The notes below the pieces were generated by a model that saw only the letters and a list, made by a program, of their open reading frames with translations, was not told where the DNA came from and did no database searches. The translations under genes were made by a program, and so were the position numbers. This document shows positions 22,326 to 33,990 of a stretch of 64,000 nt of DNA, piece by piece; position 1 is the stretch's first letter; each line of letters opens with the position of its first letter. The DNA comes from Macropodus opercularis (Eukaryota > Chordata > Actinopteri > Anabantiformes > Osphronemidae), in NCBI GenBank assembly GCA_030770545.1, contig CM061091.1, positions 8,550,501-8,614,500 of the forward strand. The letters run 5' to 3'.

Positions 22326-22734
22326 TCCAGTAATGAGTAACAAAAGGTCATTGGAGCATTGCAGCTGCTCATCCACTCGTGCTGTAATCCACGGCACTCA
22401 TGCTTGATTACCTCTCCAATGGTCAAAAGGTAGGGGAGGGAGTAAAAACAATGGGTGCAAAGCATGAGGCTTCTCCAAGAAATATGGGCCAGGGGTGTTA
22501 TTTTGGATGGCGCCAGTCAGAGAGAAATAACCCCTGAGCAGATCCATTTATTGTTTTAAATCAAAATGCCTCAGCAGCAGTACGCAGTGAGGGGGAAAAA
22601 CATGACACATTTTTCCCTTCCCCTCCATCAACAGCCATTTTGATCTCCACAATTGACCTTCCATGGCATCATTTACAATGAGTCATATCAAAGCCTCAAA
22701 GTGTTAAAGCCGCAGCACACTCGCTTGTGCGCAT

Positions 22735-22817
22735 ACACACACACACACACACACGTCTGCCCAAACACACTGATGATCTTGCCCACACGCTTGCAAAGTT
22801 GCGCTCCCTGACGTGCT

Positions 22818-22848
<31 letters not shown>

Positions 22849-22875
22849 CTTGACATTATCACACACACACATGCA
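22735..22875 (+). repeat. (CA)n microsatellite cluster
   Basis: (CA)n at about 22735-22755, about 22818-22845 and about 22860-22870, separated by unique sequence. Confidence 0.85.
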
Positions 22876-23129
22876 CTTGTAGGCATAATAGCTTTAACTA
22901 GACCAAATTGTCCGCGCTTCATTTGTATGTCTACGGCGACCCACATTCTATGCGACTCGCCCTTTGACAAAGAGGGGTCATTCCCCCAGCACAGAAAATG
23001 AAGCCCACTAGATATTGTTTGATTGGATTTTGCCTTTTCAAGGTTTCAGGATCATTACAGGAATTCATTTGAAGTGTTGCTGAAAATGAAACTGCGACCC
23101 CTCTTCTCGCGTTTAATTATTCTAATACC

Positions 23130-23570
23130 ACTTTTCTTTTTTGCTCTCATTCACTCTTTTTTTTTATTTTTTATTTTTTTCCTCGTCCGTCCGTAAAGTG
23201 TGCCATTTGGAGAAATTAAAATCATCAGGCTATTGCTTTACAATGAGACGAGGGTGGATCAATTTTCACTCAGGAAGTTGTTTGTGTTTCTCCTCGGTCA
23301 TCTCATTCTCTCTGCTCTGCTTCTACATTGACCTTTTTTTCTTTTATTTCGTTTTCTAACTTCTTTACTCGCCTTTTTCTGTCCTCCACTTCAGCGTCAT
23401 CACTACCTCCTCTGTATCCACCGCAGTTTTTTTTCTCCCACTGTCCTTTTTTCCTTTTCTCCCTTTTACTTTTTTTTTTTTACAGCGTTTCCATCACTTT
23501 TTCGTCTCATCCCTCCACCCCCCACCACCACCACCACTACCGCCACCCCTCTACCCCCACCCTATCCACA
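23130..23570 (+). repeat. Pyrimidine-rich region
   Basis: The plus strand is rich in T and C through about 440 bases, including T runs near 23158-23180 and 23468-23482 and a CCACCACCACCACC stretch near 23520-23540. Frames through it are low-complexity. Confidence 0.65.
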
Positions 23571-24259
23571 TTTTTAAACACAAGCCAGCGCGTTGGTTCC
23601 AAACCAAATGTGTTCATTCCAACATTTCAGTAAATTGAGTAGGGGAGGCATTAACGTTAATCACAGCGACCACATTGTGCTTTAGACACGTCGGTGGGAT
23701 TATGGATTACTATTAGCTGGATGGAAACCGATTCTTTCATTTGAATTCCGACTTCCTAGTCTTGCTAAAATTAAAAAGAGAACTAATACTTCTTGGACAA
23801 TAATACGTCTTCTTGGACAGGACTTTGCTTTGCCCCCCCTCCTCTTCCTCCCTCCTTCTCTGCCTCTCTCTTCCTCTCTCTGATCTGCAGGAACACCCAA
23901 GGAGCAGTGGATGACAGACAACCACACTGTTCACATCTACTTTCAAATCGCAACCACATGAATCGTATTGTTTAATTTGGCCAACTGATACCTCCGTAGC
24001 TTATATAATGACAATTTACCATACTGAAGCTGATTACTGGTCTGTCTTATATTCCCAGTTGGTGACATTGGCTGTGTTACAATACTGCCAGATTGCATAT
24101 GGGGCACAAAAGTGCCTTCAAGATAAGTCTTTAACAAGTTATCTAATTTGAAGTTGAGCTTATTGCACAAGCATATAAGCAGAATACTTCTCATTTTTTC
24201 TTTGATATTTACACACATACAGTAATTATTTAGATTTAAACCAAAGACACGCACAAATG
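23571..24259. other. Unique sequence, no gene
   Basis: No gene or repeat is recognised. A strong acceptor-like sequence (CTCTCTGATCTGCAG) ends at 23890 and is followed by 23 open codons in one frame, then TGA. There is no supporting donor, so it is not called as an exon. Confidence 0.35.
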
Positions 24260-24385
24260 CAATGTGGGGTTCAGCAGCTTGCTCATCACTGTTTATGGAC
24301 TGCAGGAGATGGGGACTGAACCATCAACTCTGCCATTGCTGGACAGCACGTTCTGCCGCCTGTCTGTGGGTCTAGAGTGGATATT
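24260..24385 (-). mobile_element. Decayed tRNA-derived SINE, second family
   Basis: On the plus strand the order GGGGTTCAGCAGCTTGCTC, then GGGGACTGAACCATCAACTC, then CAGCACGTTCTGCC matches the reversed body, B box (GGTTCGA-type, here GGTTCAG on the minus strand) and A-box region of a common teleost SINE. Better-preserved copies are at 42340-42485 and 62440-62610. It is strongly diverged. Confidence 0.5.
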
Positions 24386-25059
24386 TACTGCATTTATCAC
24401 CACCTGTAAACGCTGCAGGAGTTCAGTGGGAAGATGTGACATGTTCATCTAATATAAGACCATAAAGTGAGTCTCGAGGTGTTAAATTATTTTTACACAA
24501 TGCTGTTTTAACCGTTCAGTGTATCAGTTTTAAAAACACTCCTCTGTACTCACACATTAAGCTGTTAATCTACAGCTACTGCAATTAACACTGTGCAAGT
24601 AAAGCTTGATGCACCGTCAGATTTTTTTCAAAAGGGAGGGGATATTTCCAGAGAGTGACATGAAAAGAGGACGAGGAAGAGGAGACTGAAGGGGACAGAG
24701 GCATTTAAAGAAACACACGAAGGAGGAAAAAGAGACAGAAAATGATTGTAGCAGCAGGTAACAGTTCTCCGTTTAGGCTCATCAGACTGATACTGTAACT
24801 AAAATCCAGTCACACTCAAAATCTGCTTTGACATCATTTAGATTATGTCAAAATAGATTAGAATAATATTATATATTCATCCTAATTATAGGTAGAATTT
24901 ATTGAAGAAGTGACACTAAGAACTACAATTTTTGTTTAACTTTTAAAACAAATTTTCATGAGTCACCCATTCAACCTCCAGAGGTTTTATTTGGACTTGA
25001 ATCTCAGTGTTCATACTGGATACTGGATCTGCTAACCAGCCCAGTATTGCTATTGTTTT
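24386..25059. other. Unique AT-rich sequence, no gene
   Basis: Nothing recognisable apart from a purine-rich stretch at about 24630-24740. Confidence 0.4.
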
Positions 25060-25340
25060 CACTATCCCCATCTGCCTTGACCCCAACCGATCAAGGTAGA
25101 TGGCCACCAACTACGAACCTGGTTCTACTGGAGGTCTCTTTGTGAAAAGGGAATTCGTCCTCTCCACCGTCACCTAGTGCGTGCTCAAATGGGTTTGCTG
25201 TGGTTCTGTATATTTACATTGTTTTGTGACAGGCTTTATGCATGTTGAATTGTTCTTTGAATACATATTTCCTACCTTGTTGTTATTTTATTTTATTGTT
25301 TTATTTGTTCTCTTGATTCTACTTGTGTAAAATACAATGA
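25060..25340 (+). repeat. Teleost dispersed repeat, 3'-end fragment
   Basis: The series CCCCAACCGATCAAGGTAGA, GGCCACCAACTACGAACC, TGGTTCTACTGGAGGTCTC, AAAAGGGAATTCGTCC and CACCGTCACC follows the order of a very common teleost repeat, whose best-known phrases are CTGGTTCTGC, GGAGGTTTC and GGGAGTTTTTCCT. It is degraded. I do not assign it to a class. A short phrase that looks like the far end of the same repeat (GTAAAGTGCCTTGAGAT) occurs on its own at about 37909-37925. Confidence 0.6.
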
Positions 25341-28300
25341 AAGTTTGAGTTTAAGCTGCTCCGTTGAAAAAACGTTTTAGAAAATTAATTGAAAGGAAAT
25401 TCTCTACATTTATTTCTTGCTTTCAAGAGTAAATAAACATCAGTATCACTGATTGTAGCCTGGTTTTGCATGGCGTTGGATTAAAACCAGATCTTCTGGC
25501 CTTGTTGGATCACACCATATTTGTCTAGTAGGAGGCAGGAAATTTGAGTGAAACAGAACTAAAATGTGTATACACTACGGTGTTGTGGCAGTACAGCATG
25601 CATGTGGGCTGCAGCACTGCGGGAGCTGAATGTAGTATATATGGTTATATTGCACGTATGTGTAACAGATGGCCTGGAGTTATGGCATCCATATGATCAT
25701 TTTCAGTTATTCAGTACCACAGGAATCCGCTGCTGTCAACAACGTTCATCACATTAATAACCTCATAACTATTTGAACTCCCTGCTACTTTTAGAATATT
25801 AACAGTTGTTTGAGTGACCTACAGTCACCTACAGTCAATTACCAAGCAAAAACCTAAACACTTTTAATTTTGTTGGAATTTTTTAAAAGTAAAGGTAGTT
25901 GTATTATTTTTTGTTTGTATTATTAAATATTTGGGGCTTAAAGAGTTTATGACTTATTAGAGGTGCCTTTGCTTGAGAGACTGAAATACTATGATAAAGA
26001 CTCTTTCCTTTTTCAAGCATGTTTGAGCTGTGGAATTCCTACAGTTGGAGTCTTTACAGAAACAGTCCCTTCACTTTTGTCTTCATTGATTCCTACACTT
26101 ACTGCGGAGAAAGGGCTTATCACATACGGTCACCATCAGAGTCCAGGTCAAAGTCAAATAAGATTTAACCAAAGAGCTTAAAGACCTTTTTTTTTCCTGA
26201 TGTGCATTTTTCAAGAGAGAGTCATCTACAGTAGCCTCATTTATTCTTTTGCATTTTTTTTTCAGATGTGTCAAATGTTATGATCACTGCACTGGGTTGA
26301 GGTCAGTGAAAGATTGTGGGTTGGATTAATTGAGGAAAATTAAACATTTCACACACGACTTCTGCATTCAAATAAAACACGAAGTGGTTGTCTTGCCTAA
26401 ACCAAGCCTCACTGGGGACACTGGATGTCTCAGGTCCCGTTTGTCAGCTATAAATGTTATACTCCTTTCACCCACCACAACCACCTCCTTGACTCTTCCT
26501 TCATTCAAAAATTGCTTCACTCATTGAAAGATTGATTACAGGGTTGACTTTAACTATAGGTTTGATAAATATAATATCTGAAAATACATTCATTCTTCTT
26601 ACAGTACGTTAATTAACGAACATTTACAGTTTGTTTGCTGTATGAGGGGCAACACCATCTGTGTTTTATAGTTTAACAGTGCTATCCTTTAACTTTGACC
26701 CTGAAGCTTGACTGTTCCTAACAACACTCTCTGGATTGTCTGACAGTTAGTTCTTTACTTTTTGATATACAGTATGCTTCTTGGCGCTTGCAACCTCTGA
26801 GTAGTTGTGTTTCAGTACGTACGCTTTTGTCTGCGTGTGTGTGCATGCGTTTTGTGTGTCTGTATCCCTGATGCTGCTGTCACCAGTAGATGGTATATGT
26901 CAGCCTTGACTACATGCTGGCTCCACTTCATCACCAGCTGCATGCCCACCTCAGCTCCAAAAGAACTGGCAACTGTTTGTCCGCCTGCCTGCTTGATACA
27001 CAATAAAACTGTGTGTCTCCATTAGACAGACCTCTGCAGGCCCTACAGAAAAACACGCGCAAGATTTAAAAATGCTGCAGACAAACACACAAAAAACATA
27101 CACACGCATTCAGACAATGTCCTTGCAGAAACAGGAAGGGGATGTGATATATATTTATATATCAGTACAGTACGTGTTCGTTTTTGTTTTGTGTGTGTCT
27201 CTCAGTGTGCTTTGTGCCTCTTCTGGAGACCACTGCAGTTTGTGCCAGATACCATCATTATGTTGGACAGGTGTACAACACGGTAATCAGGGATTTAGGA
27301 GTGTGTGCGAGTGCATTATCTGTGTGTGTGTGTACACGTCTGTATTACAATTTTTTTTTTTTTCAATAGCAGTGTTGTAAAAGGCCATTCTTATTGGTTT
27401 TGGGGTAAAAACTAGAAGGGGGGATATACAAAAAGTGATTTGGTAATGGTGTGTATTTATGACTGACAGCATGCAACCTCCTCTGTCCTCACCGGCCCTG
27501 AACGCCTCCGTCATTACCCACACTCTTCCTCTTCAGCCCCTTTTTTCGTCCTTTCTTAATCTACCCCTCTTTCTCTTTCACGTCTTAATCCTCACCTCCC
27601 CCTCCCCACTGTTTCCCTCCACTCCACTCCCCACTATTTTCTACCTTTCTCTAGCTGCGGAGCTTAAATGACAGGCTGTCAGAGGACACTGAGTGCGCTC
27701 TGGCCTGGTTAGTTAATGTGTTAGTTACAGATACACCTGCCAGTGAAAAGCAAGTACCGTCGGGGGGACATAAGCTAGGTACAGAATGCAGTTGAACGGA
27801 CAAGTCGATCAATCAATCAGAGAACAGAGTCATCAAATAAAATTTGTACTTGCTTAACAGCCAGCGGTGATCACTCTTTATTTCTCTATTCACCATTACC
27901 CTGGATATTGCACTGCCCTCATAGATGCACACACATTAGCACATAGCGCTGTCAACCTAAATGATACTTTTCACCATCTTTCCATTTGCACCTCCTCCTC
28001 CTCCTCTCGCCTTCCTGTGCCCTAAATTATTCAGATCTCTCTACATTTGATTTAGCATGCCTCCTGTCTGCCATTTCCCCCTCTTTTTTATACATTTCAT
28101 TATGTTGTATGACTTTAGACCCACTGGCTGGAAAATGACAATTATTTTGCTCCAGCAGCCAGCTATTAACAGAGCTGAAGAATACATGGAGTGGCGCGCA
28201 GTGCAAGATGCATGCATGCGTACACACACACACACAAGCACATATGCACAAACATGAATGACTATACAAAGAACCACAGCCATACAATCTATAGGTAAAT

Positions 28301-28589
28301 ACTGCATACACATTTACTGTAAACACGCGCACATATATCTATCTGGACCCAAAAGCATGAAGGTGCAGGCCTGTATACATCTATGGTGCAGTCCGTCTCT
28401 CTCTCTTTTGGCTTGTGTCGCATACGCTCACGTATATGCATACGCACACTACTATAAAGCAACAAAAAGCTGGCTCGTGGCAGGGACCGTATGAAGAATG
28501 ATCCCAGGGAAAGAGCAGAACAAAGAGAGAGATCCGTCACTTCGAAGTAATGCCTTTTAAATGTACCTTTAGCGTGGCAAGGCTAGTGA
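25341..28589. other. Unique sequence with scattered microsatellites
   Basis: No gene is seen. Small features are a tandem CCTACAGTCA pair near 25819-25837, GT-rich sequence near 26828-26862, a palindromic TGATATATA/TATATATCA pair at 27145-27164, and pyrimidine-rich sequence at 27500-27655. The part around 27680-27860 is repeat-free (GTCGATCAATCAATCAG) and may be regulatory. A CA run lies near 28222-28240. Confidence 0.4.
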
Positions 28590-29020
28590 ATTCAACCCAT
28601 ATCTAATGGTAGCTTGTTTGGCCTTTTCATCAATTCTGCATAAATATATATGAGCCACAGGGAAACATACAAGGGGCCTAATAGAAATGAATGAACTACT
28701 CAACCATATATTTGCTGTGAGAGATATGCAGCTTGTGATTGGAAAGGGCATCCACTATCTGCAATATTGATAATACTTTTCAAATTTCATCTGCTTTTGT
28801 TTGCGTTCTGCGGCCGCCTGTTTAAACATGGTGAGAATTATAATGAGGCCAAACATTATCTCCACCGGTTGTTCTAGGCTGAACATATAACTTTATCACT
28901 GAAATGATTCCCATACTTTGGCTGCATTGTAGCATTTCCATTAGAGCTTGGCTATCTGACAGAACTCTAACCAATCGGCAGCAACTGTGGCCCACGTCTG
29001 GTGGCCAAGCGGTGCCTGAG
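28590..29020. promoter_or_regulatory. Repeat-free block, candidate cis-regulatory DNA
   Basis: More than 400 bases without simple repeats or transposon traces hold several AT-rich factor-like cores (ATAAATATATATG, GAGAATTATAATGAGG, TTAAACATGG) beside a GCGGCCGC site near 28810. No frame is coding-like. The appearance is that of conserved non-coding DNA, but conservation is not visible here. Confidence 0.35.
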
Positions 29021-29033
29021 CCTGTGACACTGC

Positions 29034-29090
29034 GCTTGTGTGTGTGTGTGTGTGTGGGGGGGGGGGGGTGTATGTGCGTGTGTGTGATTG
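29034..29090 (+). repeat. (GT)n followed by a G run
   Basis: (GT)n at 29036-29055 runs into about 12 G, then TGTATGTGCGTGTGTGTG. The arrangement is the same as at 8282-8314. Confidence 0.85.
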
Positions 29091-32020
29091 TCTGTGTAAG
29101 GTGCCAGGTTGTTTAATTGTAACCATCTCTGATCAAACATGCTGGAGGACAATGTGTACGCACTCTATTTTACCTTGAATGATAGTAATTAAACATCACA
29201 AATTTGTGTGCTTTCTAAGATCGTTTAATAGTTCAAGGTTATATCACGGGGTCCACATCACATTCAAAAATGGTTTGCTTTTGCCTTTTCTTTTTTATAT
29301 TTTTTTAAAATTTCGATTAGTCATATTAAGTTTATTTCTAAGGGCATATAGAAAGGTCAACTGTGGTGTTGCCTTTAATGTAAAACTAAATATTGGCATT
29401 TGAATGCACCACAAAAGAATATTGTACATGCACTCTCCGTACCAGTCGGTGGTGGTAATCTGCATTTACAAATATAAATGAATCAGGCTAACTCTTTTTA
29501 CACCAGTCTTTCAGGTAAAGACGGTTTATTGCTACTTCTATTCAAGAATGTGTCTAATATCATCTAATGACTGTTAGCATGAAGGTGGCAAAAACTTGAA
29601 AGGCCATAAAAGCAGAGTTAACTATGTTCCATCAGTAGATAGACCTGCATATCCTGCAAGGACATGAAATACCTTCATCAAACCAAGCTAACTTTTGCTG
29701 CCAATGTAGTAATTGTTATTGCAAGTTGCAAACACGAGAATAACTGGCAGCAGCGTTTGAATTTAAACTTGAATTTACACACAGCAAACACACTTGACAT
29801 CCTGGGCATAATGCAAAAGCCAGGTAGACAGATGCTCACTGTCGTCCCTACAGTATGCTGGCGTAAGCCATCAGCCTGGTGTGTCATGGGCTTTTGGATG
29901 CTATCATCTTCAAATATAAAATTAAGCTTTTCACACTATGGTTGAAAGTGTAGCTGTGCTGCACATACTGTACCATGCAGATCCGCCACGAAACAATAAC
30001 TTAGTATCAACCAAGGTAATACAACCTCTTGTTGAAGAAAGCGTTTTAAACTAAAATAAATGTTGCACTTAAGGGTAAGGCTGACTTTAATGCTGGGGCC
30101 CTCTAAGGCTTGCACTTCGCTTCATCATTTGACATCATAATTTAATTTGTGAATGTTACCATGGTAGTGAATTATCACCTGGCTTTGATCCTATATTGAA
30201 TTTCTGTCTGTATCATAGCAATGTTACGTGAGAGTGTAAAATACTAGGAGAGGCAGAGCATATTGCTTAGTGAAAATTTATTCACTTCTATTTTTTTAAT
30301 TCTCTCTCTTTTTTTTTATTCTATACCTCCTTGGTGGCTGCTGTTGAAGAATCCTTTCAAAGGGTTCTCAGCAGCAGAAGTATGCAGAGGTTAACTGTAT
30401 TATATATCCTCTTAAGATAGCACTGGATTAAGTTGTGCATGATTGCACCTGGTAGTACCTCGCGGAGTGGGAGAGAGAGCAGGTTATCCATGTAGACATT
30501 GCACAGCAGATATCATACACCGAGCTCTGTCATGCACAAAGGCGCTGGAAAAAGTACCAAGATGATCTTTCTTCCCAAAGTCACTGAAAATCCCCAACAC
30601 ACACTCTTCGAAGAGCAGCTCAACCCCCTGCGCAGGGACTGAGGGTTATGGTGAAATAAAGCTTTTTACAGGGTTACAGGCAGCGTTCGAGCTCTAAGAC
30701 CAGGGTTGGTCCAGTGCCTACCACGGACTTATGGTGATCTTGGTGACTTGGCCAAACGCTGCAGCCCAGATCGAGCTGTGTCACCAGGGATAGACATATC
30801 AGAGGAGCTCAGTGAAGCTGGCAGATCATGATAGCCATCTTAGGGAGAGGGGTCCCAGTGAATAAATCCAGGCTGTTGGATCCCACCCTCTGGCACTTGA
30901 CCACATACAGTACATGTGCACACACACATACATACGCAAAGATCCATGCATGTCCAAAGTCTCAAACCTAGGATCATTAATATTTGCACATTATAACCCT
31001 CCTCTTTTCTCACACTGCTGCCACCAGATATACCAGCTGGGCCCGCCTATCCATTACCATAGTGCCATCAGTGTGTGTGTGTGTGAGTGTGTGATTCTTT
31101 CACTGGCTATGTGGACTTTTTGCATCCGATTCTGCTGTGTCTCTCTGTATATATTGTATGTTCGTGCATGCTGTTACTGTTCTGCATATCGGTGTATGTG
31201 ATATTTATTTGTGTGTCTTTTCTTATGCCTGCTGTTACAGTGGGCACACATATTCAAAATGGATTCAAGGGCTAAATTGTATAATGATTTCTGGGAAAAC
31301 AATAAATTGAGGTTCCAAATAAAGGCCATTATGGAAATGAGATTAGGGAGCAATTGAATTAGGCTGTAATCACTGTTTCTATATGTCATTACAATGCAAC
31401 TTTATACAGCATTACTCTGTGCCTAGAGCTATAAATGACTAACACTGTTTCTTTGAGGGGTATTTCAGTAAATCCACAAGGGGAGTCTTTAATTCAGACA
31501 CACTAAAGCAGCTCCACCTCCACCACTTTATTTCTGAATTCACATTATTCCCACCGGGTTGAACAATAAAAATACATATTTGCAAATTCAACAACTCTCT
31601 CCCATCCTGCATACCAAAATATGACTGGAGACGAAATAAACCATGGATTGCAATTTTTTTTCTTTATTCACGTAATGTAATCAGGTTCTAACCAGAGTTT
31701 AGTACGAATAGATTTTCATGTGGGCCACCCTCTCCTGAGCAACACGGAGCACAATTTGAAGGATGTACTGTGTATACATAGTAATAAATCCAATTCAATG
31801 CTCCATTTGAGCATTTAGAGTTTTGATAATTTTGTTTTTACATTCACATTACTCTTGCTGTTGACCAAAGCTACATACTAATGAGACTTTTTTTAATTGC
31901 CATACCCTAGTTCCTCTATACGTTACTTGTACTTTCACTGTAGTAACTGTAGTTGTATTCTTTTTTAAATTTCTTTTTCAATCATACTGAACATTATTAT
32001 TGATGACACTGTAAATATGC
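29091..32020. other. Unique sequence, two regulatory-looking blocks
   Basis: No gene is recognised. The stretch 30440-30860 has balanced composition, some CpG and no repeats. One frame there (ATG near 30532) stays open for 36 codons but matches nothing. The stretch 31220-31500 (GGAAATGAGATTAGGGAGC, CAATTGAATTAGGC, GTAATCACTG) is repeat-free and homeodomain-core-rich. A short (GT)n lies at 31072-31093. Confidence 0.35.
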
Positions 32021-32234
32021 TTCCCCGCAAGAAGGTCCTGGGTTTGATTCCAGGGTCGCCTGGGTGCCTTTTGGTGCCTCCCAGAGACATTAGATTGATT
32101 GGGGAGTCTAAATTGTCTGTAGGTGTGGGTGGTTGTCTGTGTCTATATGTGGCCTTGTGATGGACTGGTGACCTGATTGTCAGCTGAGATCTGGCCCTAC
32201 ATGATCGTGACCCTTGCAAGGAAAAAGATGATTT
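32021..32234 (+). mobile_element. Decayed copy of the tRNA-derived SINE
   Basis: It starts within the tRNA-like head (CCCCGCAAGAAGGTCCTGG, then GGTTTGATTCC as a degraded B box). The body follows in family order (GTCTAAATTGTCTGTAGGTG, GTGATGGACTGGTGACCTG, ATCGTGACCC). The A-box end is missing, and part of the region before the tail is replaced or mutated. It is old. Confidence 0.75.
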
Positions 32235-33610
32235 CGTTTGATGACATTTAAGCATTGAGATTAAATTTTGACGCTCATCTCCCATCACAAGTAGTCACTT
32301 GAAACATGAAGCTTAACAATCAAAAGATCACTTGTGACAATTCTTGACTTCTGAATGCGTTTTATACCATTACTTGTCCTGAGCAGAGTTAGCTTGAATG
32401 CTTGAATGGCAGTAAGTAAAACATTAGACTGGAAATCAGAAAATTAGGGTACTATATATGGCTACCCCCAAGGACTGCAAATATAAAGAATAAAAAAATG
32501 ATCAGATTGGAGATATTATCAGTTTAGCCCCAAGAACAATGAACCCATGTAAGCTGAATGCAAGAGCAGCTCACCAGAGAGATGACAATCATATCTAAGA
32601 TGGACACCAGCAACAGTTGAGCTGAGCTGAGATTCAGCCTTCTTGCCTAGTTCTGCAGCCAAGACAAGTATAAGTGCGGTAAGCTGTAAGGACAAAACAT
32701 GTCATTTTCAAACTACTGTACTTCCCTGCTTAGAGCAAGCTAAACTTAAACTATTGTTTTAAGGTTCCATAGTCAGATAAGCTTCACCTACTGAGTGCTG
32801 TGACGTGCCTATTAAGTCTGAAAGCACTTCAGCCGGGAGAGAAGTCAGTCAGGGAGACACCAGCTGCAGTCGTCATGGCACTATAAAATTACGGGTTCTG
32901 TCGAAAGTACAAATTTAACTTGTTACATTAAATCAGTTTGTAACCGTATGCTCATAAAGCATGTTCGATCATATACAAATATAAAGATTATTTAAATTCT
33001 TGTAGCGAAAAGTATTAATCTTACTATCATCTTGTCAACTCTCATAATGTACAGTACTCCCAACACACAGCCCTACAGACACACACAAGCTCCCACAGTC
33101 CATCATCACCAATGAGAGTCCTCTCCTCCTGTTTTCTGTGGTCCATGGGGATTTGTCAGTGCTCGTCATCCAACCGTGTCAACCGTGACAGTCGTCCAGA
33201 TGTCTCCTGCTACCACAAAGATGACAGGAAGGACAGGCGAAGAGGAGGAGAGGAGGGACGGAGACAGAGGAATATCCCTGATCTGACAAGCACTACAGTG
33301 GGACATCCTCGAGCAATCAAAACCAGAGCACTGATCTACACTCGTTGACAAGCACTAATAAAGTGGATTTGTCGCTTGTGGTACGACTGGGAATTCACAA
33401 AAATTTGTAATTGATTGGCCTGTTGGTCAGCTTACCTGTTGAAGCATACCATCTGCATAATAAAGCTCAATATATATCCAATCTTGCTTTCTGGATATTT
33501 TTACCTCCCCAATGTAAAACCCAAAAAGCAGCTTAGATAATATAGCTGTAGTTTACTCTTAAGGGTCAATGGGGATATTGTTTTCCGCTGTTGTCAAAGA
33601 GTAGTGGTGT
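32235..33610. other. Unique AT-rich sequence, no gene
   Basis: Nothing recognisable. A 78-codon frame at 33112-33348 is Arg/Asp-rich through a purine stretch and has no family resemblance. Confidence 0.4.
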
Positions 33611-33990
33611 CAATATTGGCGATATTTGACTCAGATTTACTATCGCCCACCACTAGTATCTGTAGATCTCACTATACAGCTGCCTGATAAAATATTGTGC
33701 AGAGAAACATTAGTAAGCACAATATTTGCAGCAAATGATACACAAGCATTGCAGTTTGATCAAAGATACACCATGTACAATCTTGCAACCACATTAGGCT
33801 CATATGGAGGGCATGGCAGGGCAAAGATCCAGCAGGCTGATGGCCTGTGCCAGGAAGTGCTCTGTAAAGCACATGGTGAGAGCCTGCAGCACCAATCAGG
33901 CGGTACTGAGGCTGTCAATGGGCTCATTAGTGCTCATTACAGCGACCTCTTGGGCACCTGGGTGCCCTTCAGAGCTCTTAGGGTGGGGGG
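33611..33990. promoter_or_regulatory. Repeat-free block with a TCF/LEF-like site
   Basis: The palindromic TTTGATCAAA at about 33755-33765 gives a CTTTGATC TCF/LEF-type match on one strand and a near match on the other. Around it the sequence is repeat-free for nearly 400 bases (GGCTCATTAGTGCTCATTACAG, CACCAATCAGG). The last part, near 33978-34030, turns purine-rich. An enhancer is possible but unproven. Confidence 0.35.

Noticed and set aside
22110..22465. Lys/Arg-rich minus-strand frames as nuclear proteins
   Set aside because: They are translations of a polypyrimidine tract and low-complexity throughout.
23876..23962. Strong acceptor (CTGATCTGCAG) followed by 23 open codons as a terminal exon
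   Set aside because: No upstream exon, no family resemblance, and the acceptor lies in a pyrimidine-rich region where such sites arise by chance.
30532..30642. 36-codon frame containing GAGKST as a P-loop protein
   Set aside because: The Walker A pattern needs a Gly four residues before GK[ST], which is absent. The frame is short and isolated.
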